In this document: positions 9,693 to 19,049 of the stretch, piece by piece | Numbering within the stretch: the first letter of the stretch is position 1 | Layout: the number at the start of each line of letters is the position of its first letter | From: an uncultured Rhodospirillales bacterium | Lineage (GTDB): Bacteria > Pseudomonadota > Alphaproteobacteria > Acetobacterales > Acetobacteraceae | Assembly: GCA_903844135.1 (NCBI GenBank) | Contig: CAIMSN010000102.1 | Span: 46,334-110,333, forward strand | DNA: 64,000 nucleotides | Direction: 5' to 3' | Made by a program: the position numbers and the translations under genes | The notes under the pieces: generated by a model | Told to the model about the DNA's origin: nothing | Database searches by the model: none | The model's input: only the letters and a program-made list of their open reading frames with translations

Positions 9693-11432
9693 CTACGCTG
9701 CTCGTTTTAGAATTGGAGTTTCGATCGAGCTTAGAGTTCGCTGGTTGCGCGTCCCCGCAACCACCTTAACTTGCATTTTTAAAGCCGCCGCGGAAACGCT
9801 GGCGGCTTTTTGGTTTTTCCGCCGCGACGGCGCGCTGGCGCTCGTGTCCGCCAGTGCCAGGATCGACGAAAGCTCGCCGCGCACCTCGACCCGGTAGCCG
9901 TCCGCCTCGGGATGCAGGGTGATGTGCTCGATCAGGCTGCGCACCTGCTCGCGGGCTGCGGTGGCGTCCTCACCATCCAGGGCCGTGACCAGGTCGGCGA
10001 CCTTGGCGCGGTATAGCTCTGGGAGTGCCGGATGCAGCCGCGGGGCCGCCGACACGGCTGCCTCGAGCTCGGCCTCGAGCTGCAGGCGGCGCTGCTCGAA
10101 GCGCTGCAGCCGGGCGTTGACCGCGGCTGCCGGCGTGCCGTTGACCAGCGCATCCACCAGCCGCTCGATCTGCTGGCAGACCTGCTTGAGCTCGCTCTCC
10201 TGGGCGGCGCGATCGGCGGATGCGTTGCCCTGCAGACTGTTCCACTCCGCCACGAACGCCTCGGCGAAGGCCTGGTAGAGCTCGGGGTCCATCAGGCGGG
10301 TGCGCAGCGTCTGTAGCGCCCGCTGCTCCAGCACGTCGCGGCGGATGGTGCGCAGGTTGGTGCACACGGTCTCGCCCTTGTTGCGGGCGGTCGAGCAGCC
10401 GAAATGCAGCGCGCTGATCTTGGAAAAGCCGCCGCCGCACACCCCGCACTGCATCAACCCGGAGAACAGGTAGCGCGGACGCTGCTTGGACCAGAACGGG
10501 CGAGGGGGCAGAGAGGCCAAAGACGCTGTGGTGTCTCCAGTCTCGGGGGTCGTGGCGCGCTGATCCAGGCCGGCCTGACGCGTGCGGGCCGCCGTCCACA
10601 ACGCCTCGTCGACGATCCGCAGCTGCGGCACCTCGGTGATCACCTGCTCCTGCGCGGTGCGCGGCCGCGAGCGGCGCCGGCCGGTCTCCGGGTCCTTGGC
10701 ATAGGCCAGCCGGTTCCAGCTCAGCTGGCCGACATACAGCGTGTTGTTGAGGATCCCGGTGCCGCGCCCGCGATTGCCGTTGATCGTGCTCGAGCTCCAG
10801 GCGCCGCCGCGGGGGCCGGGGATGCCAGCCGCGTTGAGATCCAATGCGATGCGCTTGGGCGATAGGCCGTCGGCATAGGCCTGGAAGATCCGGGTGACGA
10901 TCGCCGCCTGGGCAGGATCGATCTCGCGCTCACCGGTGACCGGCTGGCCGTTCGCATCGATGCGGCGCACCACCTGGTAGCCATAGGCGTTGCCGCCGCC
11001 GCTATGCCCAGCCTCGACCCGGCCGCGCACGCCGCGATGCGTCTTGGCGGCCAGGTCCTTGAGGAACAGCGCATTCATCGTGCCCTTGAGGCCGACATGC
11101 AGCTCGCTGATCTCGCCCTCGGCCAAAGTCACGATCTTGATGCCGGCGAAGTTCAGTCGCTTGTAGAGCGCTGCGATGTCCTCCTGGTCGCGCGACAGCC
11201 GGTCCAGCGCCTCGGCCAGCACGATGTCAAAGCCGCCCTCGCGGGCGTCGGCCAGCAGCGCCTGGTAGCCGGCACGCAGGCTCGACGCACCGCTGCGGGC
11301 CCGGTTCTGGAATACCTGCACCAGCTCCCACCCCTCGCGGGCAATGCGCTCCTTGCAGATCCGTAGCTGGTCCTCGATCGACGCCTCGCGCTGCTGGTCA
11401 CTGCTGTAGCGCGCATAGATCACTACACGCAT
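9693..11432 (-). CDS. Large serine recombinase (second) with zinc ribbon and coiled coil
   Basis: 579 aa from ATG 11432, which has GGAG nine bases upstream; an in-frame ATG at 11447 is an alternative. The N-terminal resolvase domain begins MRVVIYARYSSDQQREASI with the catalytic serine in YARYS, then EALDRLSRDQEDIA. The recombinase domain includes GGGNAYGYQVV and NNTLYVGQLSWNRL. A complete zinc ribbon (CGVCGGG ... CSTARNKGETVC) and a coiled coil around ELKQVCQQIERLVDAL follow. The last 25 residues (VKVVAGTRNQRTL...) resemble tails often seen on such recombinases. It differs in sequence and architecture from the first recombinase, so this probably represents a second, independently acquired element. 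Confidence 0.9.
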   Translation of the reverse strand: MRVVIYARYSSDQQREASIEDQLRICKERIAREGWELVQVFQNRARSGASSLRAGYQALLADAREGGFDIVLAEALDRLSRDQEDIAALYKRLNFAGIKIVTLAEGEISELHVGLKGTMNALFLKDLAAKTHRGVRGRVEAGHSGGGNAYGYQVVRRIDANGQPVTGEREIDPAQAAIVTRIFQAYADGLSPKRIALDLNAAGIPGPRGGAWSSSTINGNRGRGTGILNNTLYVGQLSWNRLAYAKDPETGRRRSRPRTAQEQVITEVPQLRIVDEALWTAARTRQAGLDQRATTPETGDTTASLASLPPRPFWSKQRPRYLFSGLMQCGVCGGGFSKISALHFGCSTARNKGETVCTNLRTIRRDVLEQRALQTLRTRLMDPELYQAFAEAFVAEWNSLQGNASADRAAQESELKQVCQQIERLVDALVNGTPAAAVNARLQRFEQRRLQLEAELEAAVSAAPRLHPALPELYRAKVADLVTALDGEDATAAREQVRSLIEHITLHPEADGYRVEVRGELSSILALADTSASAPSRRKNQKAASVSAAALKMQVKVVAGTRNQRTLSSIETPILKRAA

Positions 11433-12128
11433 CACTGGGCGCTCCATCGGGGGGGGGGCGTCGTCGGGTCGGATGCACGGTCCTGTTGGCATAACCACGC
11501 GGGGAGGTGGAAATGTTTTTCCCGGGGCCGAGCTGGACGCGGCGACGGAGCAGACGCCAAGCTCATGGGCGGCGTTCCCCAACCGCGACGGCTGGCACGG
11601 AGGGGCAGTCCTGCCGTGTAGCCTTGGCCGATTGACTGGCGAGCGAGGAACAACCTCAGGTCCCGAAGCTCAGTCGGCATGGCCCCGTACGATCGGCCGG
11701 TATAGCTCTGGGCCACCTCCGCGGGATACGGGACGATGTCTGGGTTGGGCCAAAGAGGGTTGGCCGGGCACATTCCCGAAGTGTGGCGTCATGACCCTCG
11801 CGACCCAAACAGCTCGCACGCCCTGCAGGCGTTCATGCTCTCGTTTGACACCTGTAAGCCGTGAGCCGCGCGGGTGATGCTCAAATAAGCTATGACGACG
11901 TTCTGCAGTGTTAACTATGCGCCCAACCTGCGCCGTTCGGAGCCGGTCCTGCCGCTCCCGGAACCTGCCGTTTATTAATGTGGCCGCTGAACTCGCGCCG
12001 ACGGCAAGCATCGCGACGTTTCTGCCATTCCTGAAGCGTTCGCGAATGACCGCTCCCGGCGAAAGCTGACGCCCAAGCTCTGGCGTGGAAAGGGCTGAAC
12101 ACATCTGCGCCGTACGCCAGCGCTGCAT
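11433..12128. other. Gene-poor stretch between recombinase and LysR gene
   Basis: About 700 bases with only weak open frames on both strands. None gives a protein with a recognisable domain, and base composition is more mixed than in the flanking genes. A run of ten G lies at 11449-11458, just upstream of the recombinase start. Probably junction DNA between mobile elements. Confidence 0.4.
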
Positions 12129-13040
12129 TCAAAATAGCCCCTTGCCTGCGAATGTGATCAACGCGCGTAATCCAGCCGATGGATGGCGCCCCTGAGGATA
12201 GTAGAGACACAAGCCCGGCTCCACGGGAAACCACTCTTCGAGCACGCTGACTAACCGCCCCGCAGCAATGTCCTCCTCGACGTTCCATCGCGCCAGATAA
12301 GCATAACCCGCTCCAGCTAGCGCCGCCTGCTGGGCAAGCCCCGCATCATCCACCGTAAGCGCACCAGGGACATCGATCGCACAGCGATCATTCCCGTATG
12401 TGAACTCCCACGCGTAGATCGCGCCAGTGGCACGTCGGTACCGGATGCATGGAAGATTGATCAGGTCCCTTGGATCTCGGGGGATCTCCTGGATATCAGT
12501 CACCTTCGGCGCCGCAACCACGGCGGAGCGGAGATCAGGTCCAATCGGGACCTTTGCCATGTCGCGCGGGACTGCGCCACCGATGCGGAAGCCGGCATCG
12601 AACTCGGCCGCGACGATGTCGGTAAGCCGTGCGTCGGTGACGAGATCAATACTCATCTCAGGAAAGGCCCCGAGGAAGGCCAGCAGGATCGGTTCGAGGA
12701 CCCGGCGTGCTGCGCCAAGAGCGCAAGTAAGCCTCAGCGTGCCCCGTGGTTCATCGCGGGCATCGGTAGCGTCGGTCATCGCGATATGGAGGTCCCGGAG
12801 CGCCGGTTGCGCGCGTGCAAGGAACCGCTCGCCCGCGCTTGTGAGCGCGACGCTGCGCGTTGTGCGCGCGAAGAGCTGAACACCGAGCCGACTTTCCAAC
12901 GTCGCGATCGTCCTACTGAAGGCAGTCGGGGAAAGCCCGACGTCGGCGGCGGCGGCGCGAAAATTACGGAGCTGTGCGAGAGCAGCGGCCGCTTCGACCT
13001 CGATCAGGCGGCCACCGGGGATTGTCGCGCTTTTCGGCAT
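12129..13040 (-). CDS. LysR-family transcriptional regulator
   Basis: 303 aa from ATG 13040. The N-terminal winged helix carries LSPTAFSRTIATLESRLGVQLFARTTRSVALTSAG as its core (residues about 30-65), and the C-terminal effector-binding domain follows from about residue 90 (GTLRLTCALGAARRVLEPIL). It is divergent from a carboxymuconolactone-decarboxylase-like gene starting 59 bp away, which it probably controls together with the following SDR. The open frame extends 123 codons upstream over that divergent gene, which is not credible. Confidence 0.92.
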   Translation of the reverse strand: MPKSATIPGGRLIEVEAAAALAQLRNFRAAAADVGLSPTAFSRTIATLESRLGVQLFARTTRSVALTSAGERFLARAQPALRDLHIAMTDATDARDEPRGTLRLTCALGAARRVLEPILLAFLGAFPEMSIDLVTDARLTDIVAAEFDAGFRIGGAVPRDMAKVPIGPDLRSAVVAAPKVTDIQEIPRDPRDLINLPCIRYRRATGAIYAWEFTYGNDRCAIDVPGALTVDDAGLAQQAALAGAGYAYLARWNVEEDIAAGRLVSVLEEWFPVEPGLCLYYPQGRHPSAGLRALITFAGKGLF

Positions 13041-13098
13041 GTAGCGATGATTATTATGCGCGTTATCGCAACGCAACCGTGATCCTATCTTCCTCCCC

Positions 13099-13527
13099 AT
13101 GAGCGATGAACACCAAGGTCCCGTAGCCCGCGGCGTAGCCGTCTTCGGCGAAATGCATCCCCCGGCGCGGACAGCGGCCTTCGCGGCTGCGACTGATCCA
13201 GCGTTGCCCGGCGGCCGCATGCAGGCCCTCGCGGCCGAGTTCGTGTTCGGCCACATCTGGGGCGACACCGAGCGGTTGGACCGCAGGTCGCGCAGCCTTG
13301 TGACACTCGGCACCCTTATCGCGCTCAGGACGGGCGAGGAGTTCGGGAACCACGTCCGCGTTGGGCTCGCCAACGGCGTTACGCCCGGGGAGATCGAGGA
13401 GGTCATCACTCACGCATCGGCGTACGTCGGTTTCCCGGCCGCGCGCGCCGCAATGGTTGTCGCCATGCGCATCTTCGAGGAGACCGCCGCCGGTGCCGAG
13501 GGCACCCCGGCAGGCCAATCCTTCTGA
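13099..13527 (+). CDS. Carboxymuconolactone decarboxylase family protein
   Basis: 142 aa. The CMD/AhpD-type helical domain shows RSRSLVTLGTLIALRTGEEF, then HVRVGLANGVTPGEIEEVITHASAYVGFPAARAAM. The family includes 4-carboxymuconolactone decarboxylase and AhpD-like peroxidase partners. This member lacks the CxxC pair of AhpD, which argues against a peroxidase role. It lies 23 bp upstream of an SDR gene and divergent from a LysR gene, so it is the first gene of a small LysR-controlled operon. Substrate is unknown. Confidence 0.85.
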   Translation: MSDEHQGPVARGVAVFGEMHPPARTAAFAAATDPALPGGRMQALAAEFVFGHIWGDTERLDRRSRSLVTLGTLIALRTGEEFGNHVRVGLANGVTPGEIEEVITHASAYVGFPAARAAMVVAMRIFEETAAGAEGTPAGQSF

Positions 13528-13550
13528 CCGTCCAAAAATGGAGTAGGACA

Positions 13551-14390
13551 ATGGCACGCATCTGGCTCATCACCGGCTGCTCGCGCGGTCTGGGGCTCGC
13601 GCTCGCGAAGGCGGTCATCACAACCGGCGACAACCTGGTCGCTACCGCGCGTAAGACGGAGGATCTCGCGGATCTTGTCGAACTGGGCGGCGATCGCGTC
13701 GCCGCGGTCTCGCTCGACGTCACTGACGAGGTGGCGGCGCAGAAGGCGGTAGCGACGGCGGTCGACCACTTCGGTGGTCTCGACGTGGTCGTGAACAATG
13801 CTGGCTACGGCAATGTGTCGCCCGTCGAGGATACCAGCCTCGACGACTTCCGCGCGCAGATCGAAACCAACCTGTTCGGCACGATCATCGTGACGAAGGC
13901 CGCGATTCCCTTGTTCCGCAAGCAGCGCAGCGGCCGCTTCATTCAGGTTTCGTCGATCGGTGGCCGGGCCGGCGCAACCGGACGCGCGCCCTATTCGGCG
14001 TCGAAGTTCGGCGTCGAGGGCTTTTCCGAGGTGCTCGCGACCGAGATGGCGCCACTCGGGGTAAAGGTGACGATCGTTGAGCCCGGCGGCTTCCGTACTG
14101 ACTTCGCCGGCGCCTCGACCAGCATCTCTGAGGGCAATCCGGCCTATGCCGAGACCGTCGGCAAAACCGCGGCCATGCAGCGCGATTATGACGGCAAGCA
14201 GCCCGGCGATCCGTCGCGCGCGGCCAATGCGATCATCGCCGTCGTGTCGTCCGACGACCCGCCACTTCGGCTGGTGCTGGGCAGCGACGCGTACGCGCGC
14301 GCCGAGAGAACGGACGAGGCGCGGCATGCCGAACTCCGAGCCTGGCGCGAGACGAGCGTCTCGACGGACTTCCCGACGGCAACCATCTGA
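13551..14390 (+). CDS. Short-chain dehydrogenase/reductase (SDR)
   Basis: 279 aa classical SDR. The NAD(P)-binding motif TGCSRGLGLALA is near the N-terminus, NNAG at about residue 82, the catalytic Ser in VSSIGG and the YSASK Tyr-Lys pair at about 147-151. Length and the extended C-terminus (about residues 180-279) place it with the retinol-dehydrogenase/DltE-like group. Probably acts in the cytoplasm on a carbonyl or alcohol. Ribosome site GGAG is at 13541-13544. It forms an operon with the CMD-family gene 23 bp upstream. Confidence 0.92.
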   Translation: MARIWLITGCSRGLGLALAKAVITTGDNLVATARKTEDLADLVELGGDRVAAVSLDVTDEVAAQKAVATAVDHFGGLDVVVNNAGYGNVSPVEDTSLDDFRAQIETNLFGTIIVTKAAIPLFRKQRSGRFIQVSSIGGRAGATGRAPYSASKFGVEGFSEVLATEMAPLGVKVTIVEPGGFRTDFAGASTSISEGNPAYAETVGKTAAMQRDYDGKQPGDPSRAANAIIAVVSSDDPPLRLVLGSDAYARAERTDEARHAELRAWRETSVSTDFPTATI

Positions 14391-14420
14391 CCGCTTTCCA
14401 TGCGCTCGGCGATGAGCCTG

Positions 14421-15335
14421 CTAGTCGAGCTTCCAATCTGGCCGCGACAGCCGCTCGGTCAGAAACGACGCCAGCGCGGCAACCTTCGCGCTCCGGGCTC
14501 GCGTCGTCGGCGTGACGAAGAACAGGCCGCCGAGCGCCATCGACCAGTCCGGCAGGATCGCGTGGACGCGGCCCGATCGGATCAGATCGTAGGCGACGAA
14601 CTCAGGAAGCTCACCGATCGCCTGACCCGCGAGCAGCGTCGGGATCAGCGCCTCGACGTTGGTCACCCGCAGGGGGCCGACGGGCGTGACCACGGCAGTA
14701 GCGCCGTCCCGGTGTGTGAAGCGCCAGACGTCGTTTCGCGCCCGATAGGCGTACCCGAGGCAGCGGTGAGCGGTCAGATCGTCGGGGTACTGCGGTCGGC
14801 CGTAGCGGGACAGGTAGCTCGGCGCAGCGACGACGAAGCGTCGCACCGTGGCGAGCTGCCGGGCGACGAGCGACGAATCTTCCGGGACGGCGATCCTGAG
14901 CGCGGCGTCGAAACCGTCGCCGATCAGGTCAACGCGCTCGTCACTCAGGTGCAGGTCGACCGAGACGTCCGGATAGCGCTCGAAGAATTCCGGAAGGATC
15001 GGAGCGACCCAGCGGACCCCGAAGGACATTGGTACCGCGAGCCTGACCAGGCCGCGAGGTCGCTTCGCCGTCTCAAGTGCTGTGTGCTCGATCTCCTCGG
15101 CCTCGGAGTAGATGTGCGTCGCGCGCTCGGCGAGGCCCTGACCGAACTCGGTCAGGGCGAGCCGGCGGGAACTGCGGTTGAAGAGCCGGCCACCGAGCCG
15201 ATCCTCGAGGCGGGACACCGCGCGCGACACCGTGGCGACGGACACGCCCATCGTGCGGGCGGCGCCGGCATACGAGCCCTCCTCAGCGACCTTGGCGAAC
15301 ATCGCCAGGCCTTCGAAATCCGGCAACTTCGACAT
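14421..15335 (-). CDS. LysR-family transcriptional regulator
   Basis: 304 aa. The winged helix ([20 protein letters not shown], then [20 protein letters not shown]) is followed by the substrate-binding domain from about residue 90. ATG 15335 was chosen over the upstream ATG at 15362 because AGGA lies 6-10 bases before it and because a TGCAA/TTGCA dyad at 15345-15361 would otherwise lie inside the gene. It is divergent from the SDR-led operon starting at 15426 and is its probable regulator. Confidence 0.92.
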   Translation of the reverse strand: MSKLPDFEGLAMFAKVAEEGSYAGAARTMGVSVATVSRAVSRLEDRLGGRLFNRSSRRLALTEFGQGLAERATHIYSEAEEIEHTALETAKRPRGLVRLAVPMSFGVRWVAPILPEFFERYPDVSVDLHLSDERVDLIGDGFDAALRIAVPEDSSLVARQLATVRRFVVAAPSYLSRYGRPQYPDDLTAHRCLGYAYRARNDVWRFTHRDGATAVVTPVGPLRVTNVEALIPTLLAGQAIGELPEFVAYDLIRSGRVHAILPDWSMALGGLFFVTPTTRARSAKVAALASFLTERLSRPDWKLD

Positions 15336-15344
15336 CTGCAATCC

Positions 15345-15390
15345 TGCAACGATGGTTTGCATTCTCTTCTATTTTGCAATGACGGCGCAA
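15345..15390. promoter_or_regulatory. Paired LysR-type operator dyads
   Basis: TGCAA-N7-TTGCA (15345-15361) and TTGC-N9-GCAA (15374-15390) lie in the 90-bp gap between the divergent LysR and SDR genes, with centres 29 bp apart. Both contain T-N11-A-like spacing. This is the layout expected of a LysR recognition and activation site pair. Binding is inferred. Confidence 0.5.
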
Positions 15391-15425
15391 GGCTCATCTC
15401 TGTCTCACCCCACAGGAGACAGGCA

Positions 15426-16181
15426 ATGGCACGCAGGCTTGCAGACAAGATCGCCGTCATCACCGGCGGGACCACCGGCATCGGACTGGCCACCGCAAAG
15501 CGCTTCGCCGCGGAAGGCGCCCGCCTTTTCATCACCGGCCGCCGTAAGGCCGAACTCGACAAGGCCGTCGCGGAGATCGGCAGCGGGGCCACCGGCATCG
15601 TCGCGGATTCAACGGATATGGCCGACCTCAACCGCCTGTACGCGCAGGTGAAGGCGGACGCCGGGCGCATCGACGTTCTGTTCGCCAATGCCGGCGGTGG
15701 GTCGCACCTGGCGCTCGGGGCGATCACCGAGGAGCAGTTCGACGACACGTTCGGCCGCAACGTGAAGGGCGTCGTGTTCACCGTACAGAAGGCGCTGCCG
15801 CTGCTCGTCGACGGTGCGTCGGTCATTCTGACGGGCTCGACTGCGAGCATCGTCGCGATGCCGACGTTCAGCGTCTACGGCGCGTCCAAGGCTGCCGTCC
15901 GCAGCTTCGCCCGCCACTGGACGCTTGATCTCAAGGAGCGGCACATCCGCGTCAATGTCCTGAGCCCGGGGCCAACGGCGACGCCAGGCCTCGTCGGTCT
16001 CGCCGGCGACGACAAGGCGGCGCAGCTGGGTCTTCTCGACAAGCTAAGCGCGGAGGTCCCGCTCGGCCGCGTCGCCGACCCCGACGAGATCGCGGGCGCG
16101 GCGCTCTTCCTCGCCTCGCAGGATTCGAGCTTCGTCACAGGCATCGAGCTCTTCGCCGATGGCGGCTCGGCTCAGGTCTGA
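15426..16181 (+). CDS. SDR oxidoreductase, first gene of the 15.4-20.1 kb operon
   Basis: 251 aa classical SDR with [15 protein letters not shown] for cofactor binding, ANAGGGS in place of NNAG, catalytic serine in TGSTAS, YGASK, and the usual C-terminal [20 protein letters not shown]. The C-terminal GG...G pattern is typical of enzymes related to 3-oxoacyl-ACP reductase and glucose dehydrogenase. AGGAGA at 15414-15419 is a strong ribosome site. It leads a co-directional gene run reaching 20106 and is divergent from a LysR gene. Confidence 0.92.
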   Translation: MARRLADKIAVITGGTTGIGLATAKRFAAEGARLFITGRRKAELDKAVAEIGSGATGIVADSTDMADLNRLYAQVKADAGRIDVLFANAGGGSHLALGAITEEQFDDTFGRNVKGVVFTVQKALPLLVDGASVILTGSTASIVAMPTFSVYGASKAAVRSFARHWTLDLKERHIRVNVLSPGPTATPGLVGLAGDDKAAQLGLLDKLSAEVPLGRVADPDEIAGAALFLASQDSSFVTGIELFADGGSAQV

Positions 16182-16216
16182 GCCATCGGCGAAGCGCGGG
16201 AGCAAGGAGAAAAACG

Positions 16217-16624
16217 ATGAGTCAGCAGCAGAATATTGCGATCGCCCAGACGCTTCTCGAAGGCATCGGCGGGGGCAAGGATCCCGCCGAGATCGCAGCG
16301 CCTTTTGCTGAGGATCTGATCTTCGAGATCCAGGGCGACGACGGGGTGCTTCCCTGGGTCGGCAAGAAGAACGGGCGCCAAGCGGTGGCCGACTTCATCC
16401 GCGAGATCCGCGTGCTCACAGAGCCGGTGAGCTTCGACGTAGAGGACATCCTGTCCAGCGACACCCGGGCCGCGATCGTCGGCAAGCTCGAAACCCGGAT
16501 CAAGGCGACGGACCGCATCACGGCTACTCAATTTGCGATCATTCTGACCGTCCAGGACGGCGTCGTGACCCGCTTCCAGATGCTGGAGGACAGCTTCGAT
16601 GTCTCCAAGGCGGCGCGGGCCTGA
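16217..16624 (+). CDS. NTF2-like (SnoaL-type) protein
   Basis: 135 aa. The fold pattern of a SnoaL/ketosteroid-isomerase-like cone is seen: helix AIAQTLLEGIGGGKDPAEIA, strand LIFEIQG, WVGKKNGRQAVADFIREI, and final strands FAIILTVQDGVVTRFQMLED. Such proteins are small isomerases, cyclases, dehydratases or ligand carriers. Ribosome site AAGGAG is at 16204-16209. It follows the SDR by 35 bp. Specific reaction unknown. Confidence 0.8.
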   Translation: MSQQQNIAIAQTLLEGIGGGKDPAEIAAPFAEDLIFEIQGDDGVLPWVGKKNGRQAVADFIREIRVLTEPVSFDVEDILSSDTRAAIVGKLETRIKATDRITATQFAIILTVQDGVVTRFQMLEDSFDVSKAARA

Positions 16625-16655
16625 CGGGACGGGGATAGACCCAGAGGAGGACGCA

Positions 16656-17519
16656 ATGGGCAATCAACGCAGGATCATGTGGAACGGCACGGTGCGCGCG
16701 CTTCCGCTGAAGGAGCAGATCAGGGCCACGGCCCTCGCGGGATGTGAGACCCTGACTGTCACGCCCTCAGACTATGTGAAGTGGCTCTCCACCTCCGTTT
16801 CGACGCACGACATCAGGTCGATGGCGGCGGACGCAGGGATTCGGATCACGCATCTCGATCCGTTCGTCCGCTGGGTCGAGAAATGGAAACCAGACATACC
16901 GGAGAAGGATTTTCCGACCGACCCGATCGCGTTCGACGCCGACGACTTCTTCCGCATGGCGGCGGCGCTCAAGGTGGAGTCGTTCACCGCATGGGCCGGC
17001 TTCCCCGCCGGCCGTTACGAACTGCCGCAGCTGATCGACGCTTTCGGTGCGCTGTGCAAGCGGGCCGCGGTCGAGGGTCTTCGCTGCGACCTCGAGTTCA
17101 TCCCGGTGTTCGGCATCCCGGACCTGCGGACCGGGTGGACGATCGTCGCGGGTGCCGGCGCCGCGAATAGCGGCATCGTACTCGACATGTGGCATTACAT
17201 GCGGGGCGGTCGCGACGATACGCTCCTGGCGTCGATACCGGGCGATCGGATCACGGCGGTCCAGCTCTGCGATGCCACGGCCGAGGTTCCGGCGGGCATG
17301 TCGCTCGCGGAAGACGGGCTCAACAATAGGTGCGCACCCGGCGACGGCGACTTTCCGATCGGCGAGATCGTCGAGGTGCTTCGGCGAAGCGGCGGACTCA
17401 ACAACGTCGGGCTCGAGATCTTCTCTTCCAAGTTCGATGCCATGTCGGCCGACGCTATCGGCGAAGTGTCCCGGAACGTGCTCGACGACGTGCTCGGGGG
17501 CGATTCCGCGAGGTCGTGA
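16656..17519 (+). CDS. Xylose-isomerase-like TIM-barrel protein (sugar phosphate isomerase/epimerase family)
   Basis: 287 aa. The order TALAGCETLTVTPSDY, AADAGIRITHLDPFVRW, DLEFIPVFGIPD, IVLDMWHYMRGG, DRITAVQLCDA and GLEIFSS follows the AP-endonuclease-2/IolE-like barrel, with metal-ligand type residues E (LEFIP), D/H (LDMWH), Q and E (GLEIF). ATG 16656 follows AGAGGAGG, an excellent ribosome site, and leaves 31 bp after the NTF2-like gene. Members isomerise, epimerise or dehydrate sugars and cyclitols. Its substrate here cannot be told from sequence. Confidence 0.8.
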   Translation: MGNQRRIMWNGTVRALPLKEQIRATALAGCETLTVTPSDYVKWLSTSVSTHDIRSMAADAGIRITHLDPFVRWVEKWKPDIPEKDFPTDPIAFDADDFFRMAAALKVESFTAWAGFPAGRYELPQLIDAFGALCKRAAVEGLRCDLEFIPVFGIPDLRTGWTIVAGAGAANSGIVLDMWHYMRGGRDDTLLASIPGDRITAVQLCDATAEVPAGMSLAEDGLNNRCAPGDGDFPIGEIVEVLRRSGGLNNVGLEIFSSKFDAMSADAIGEVSRNVLDDVLGGDSARS

Positions 17520-17570
17520 CGACCGGATGTGCCCGCCGCGTGAAGCGAATGATGCGAAGGAACAGAGACC

Positions 17571-19049
17571 GTGCTCGATCAAGCCAATTGGAATGACCCG
17601 ACCGGACGCGCCGAACAGCGTCTGTCAACCGGTGGTCTGCCGGCCCTAGCGGATCTTATCCGGCTCCTCGGCCTCAAGGGCCGCTTCGATGGCGACGCGG
17701 TGCTGTACGGCGCGGACCCGATCATCCAGTCGCCCCACAGACTCGGCGAGGCGTCCGGGATCGCGCAGCTTCTGATCGGTAGTGCGGCGGCTGCGGTATG
17801 GAAGGCGCGGACGGGCGGCAGCTCCGACGTCGGCGTCGATATCGTAGACGCGCTGCACTTCCTCCATCCGACGCACTTCGTCGAACAGCAGGGCCGCTCG
17901 ATCAACGTCGGCGCGGAGAGCGTCGCCGTAAACGACATGTTCCTAAGCCGGGACGGCCGCTACGTCATGCTCGAGGCCGGTCCGCCCTATGCGAAACTGC
18001 TGAAGGGCTATTCGACGTTCTTCGACTGCGGCGACGAGAAGGCCTCCTACGCCCGCGAGGTGGCGAAGTGGGACGCCGCCGAGCTCGAGGACGCACTTGC
18101 GAAGGCGGGTTTGCCCGCCTGCCGCGCCTTCACGCGCGAGGAATGGCTCGCTCATCCGCAAGGGGAGCTGCTTGCCCAGACGCCGGTGATCGAGATCGAA
18201 AAGATCGCCGACGGAGACCCCGCGCCCTTCGCGGCGGGTGACATCACTGCGCCCCTGCAAGGCTTGCGGGTTCTCGACTTCACCCATGTCCTTGCCGGGC
18301 CAAGGAGCGCCCGCACTCTCGCGGAATACGGCGCCGACGTCTTGCACATCAGCTCGCCCAACTACCCCGACACCTTTGCACAGCATTTGGGCGTCGATAT
18401 CGGCAAGCGCTGCGCTTATCTCGATCTGCGCGACGAGGCGGACCTCGCCGCGATGCACGATCTCGCGAGCACCGCCGACGTCTTCACGACGACCTATAGG
18501 GGATCGGTCAACCGCCGCTTCGGCTTGGCGGCGCAGGATCTGGCGGTGCGGAGCGAGCGCGGTATTGTCTGCATGACGGCCAACGCCTATGGGCACGCGG
18601 GCCCGTGGTCCGATCGGCCGGGTTTCGATCAGAATGGGCAGGTCGCCTCGGGGTTCGCGGTGCGCGAGGGCGCGCCGCATAGGCCGCGGTTCTCGCCGGT
18701 CTTCTATCTAGCCGATCTGATGACGGGGTATCTCGCGGCCGCTGGGATGATGGCCGCCCTGCTGCGGCGCGCGGCGGAAGGCGGGTCATATCACGTCAAG
18801 CTGTCGCTCGCCCGCAGCGCGATGTGGGTGCAGGAACTCGGGCTCCTGGACCGCTCCGCGCAAACGGGGCTTCCGGCGACCGACGTCTACCCTGTCTCGC
18901 GGACGACGGTGGCGTCCGTCTACGGGCAGATCTCCTACCTGAGTCCGCCGCTCCGCTTCAGCGACCTTTCCCTGCCGCCAGTTGACACGATCGAGCCCTA
19001 TGGGGCGAGCCTGCCGGACTGGGGCGTGTTCGGAATGGGGTCTCGCTGA
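17571..19049 (+). CDS. Family III CoA-transferase (CaiB/BaiF type), two-module
   Basis: 492 aa from GTG 17571. The motif that normally opens this family, LRVLDFTHVLAGPRSARTL, occurs only at about residue 230. From there a near-complete module runs to the end, with PGFDQNGQVASGFA carrying the probable catalytic aspartate, and LADLMTGYLAAAGMMAALL. The first 220 residues look like a second, degenerate half (GEASGIAQLLIGSAAAAVWK, then SDVGVDIVDALHFLHP). Family III enzymes move CoA between organic acids without a covalent intermediate pool. It lies in the operon 51 bp after the TIM-barrel gene and overlaps the next gene by one base (TGATG). Confidence 0.85.
   Translation: MLDQANWNDPTGRAEQRLSTGGLPALADLIRLLGLKGRFDGDAVLYGADPIIQSPHRLGEASGIAQLLIGSAAAAVWKARTGGSSDVGVDIVDALHFLHPTHFVEQQGRSINVGAESVAVNDMFLSRDGRYVMLEAGPPYAKLLKGYSTFFDCGDEKASYAREVAKWDAAELEDALAKAGLPACRAFTREEWLAHPQGELLAQTPVIEIEKIADGDPAPFAAGDITAPLQGLRVLDFTHVLAGPRSARTLAEYGADVLHISSPNYPDTFAQHLGVDIGKRCAYLDLRDEADLAAMHDLASTADVFTTTYRGSVNRRFGLAAQDLAVRSERGIVCMTANAYGHAGPWSDRPGFDQNGQVASGFAVREGAPHRPRFSPVFYLADLMTGYLAAAGMMAALLRRAAEGGSYHVKLSLARSAMWVQELGLLDRSAQTGLPATDVYPVSRTTVASVYGQISYLSPPLRFSDLSLPPVDTIEPYGASLPDWGVFGMGSR

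Noticed and set aside
9743..9762. Possible tRNA-derived att remnant at the recombinase tail (GGTTGCG...CGCAACC)
   Set aside because: The hairpin does not match a tRNA T-arm well and no intact tRNA copy was seen to compare.
9781..9809. Terminator-like hairpin (AAAGCCGCC...GGCGGCTTT)
   Set aside because: It lies inside the coding end of the second recombinase, whose frame continues past it. It may be incidental GC-rich pairing.
11473..11877. Open frame of 134 codons upstream of the second recombinase
   Set aside because: No domain, Gly/Arg/Thr-rich composition, no ribosome site and poor codon character.
14400..15425. Long upstream extension of the SDR at 15426
   Set aside because: The extension is antisense to the LysR gene, while ATG 15426 has a good ribosome site and the normal SDR N-terminus.
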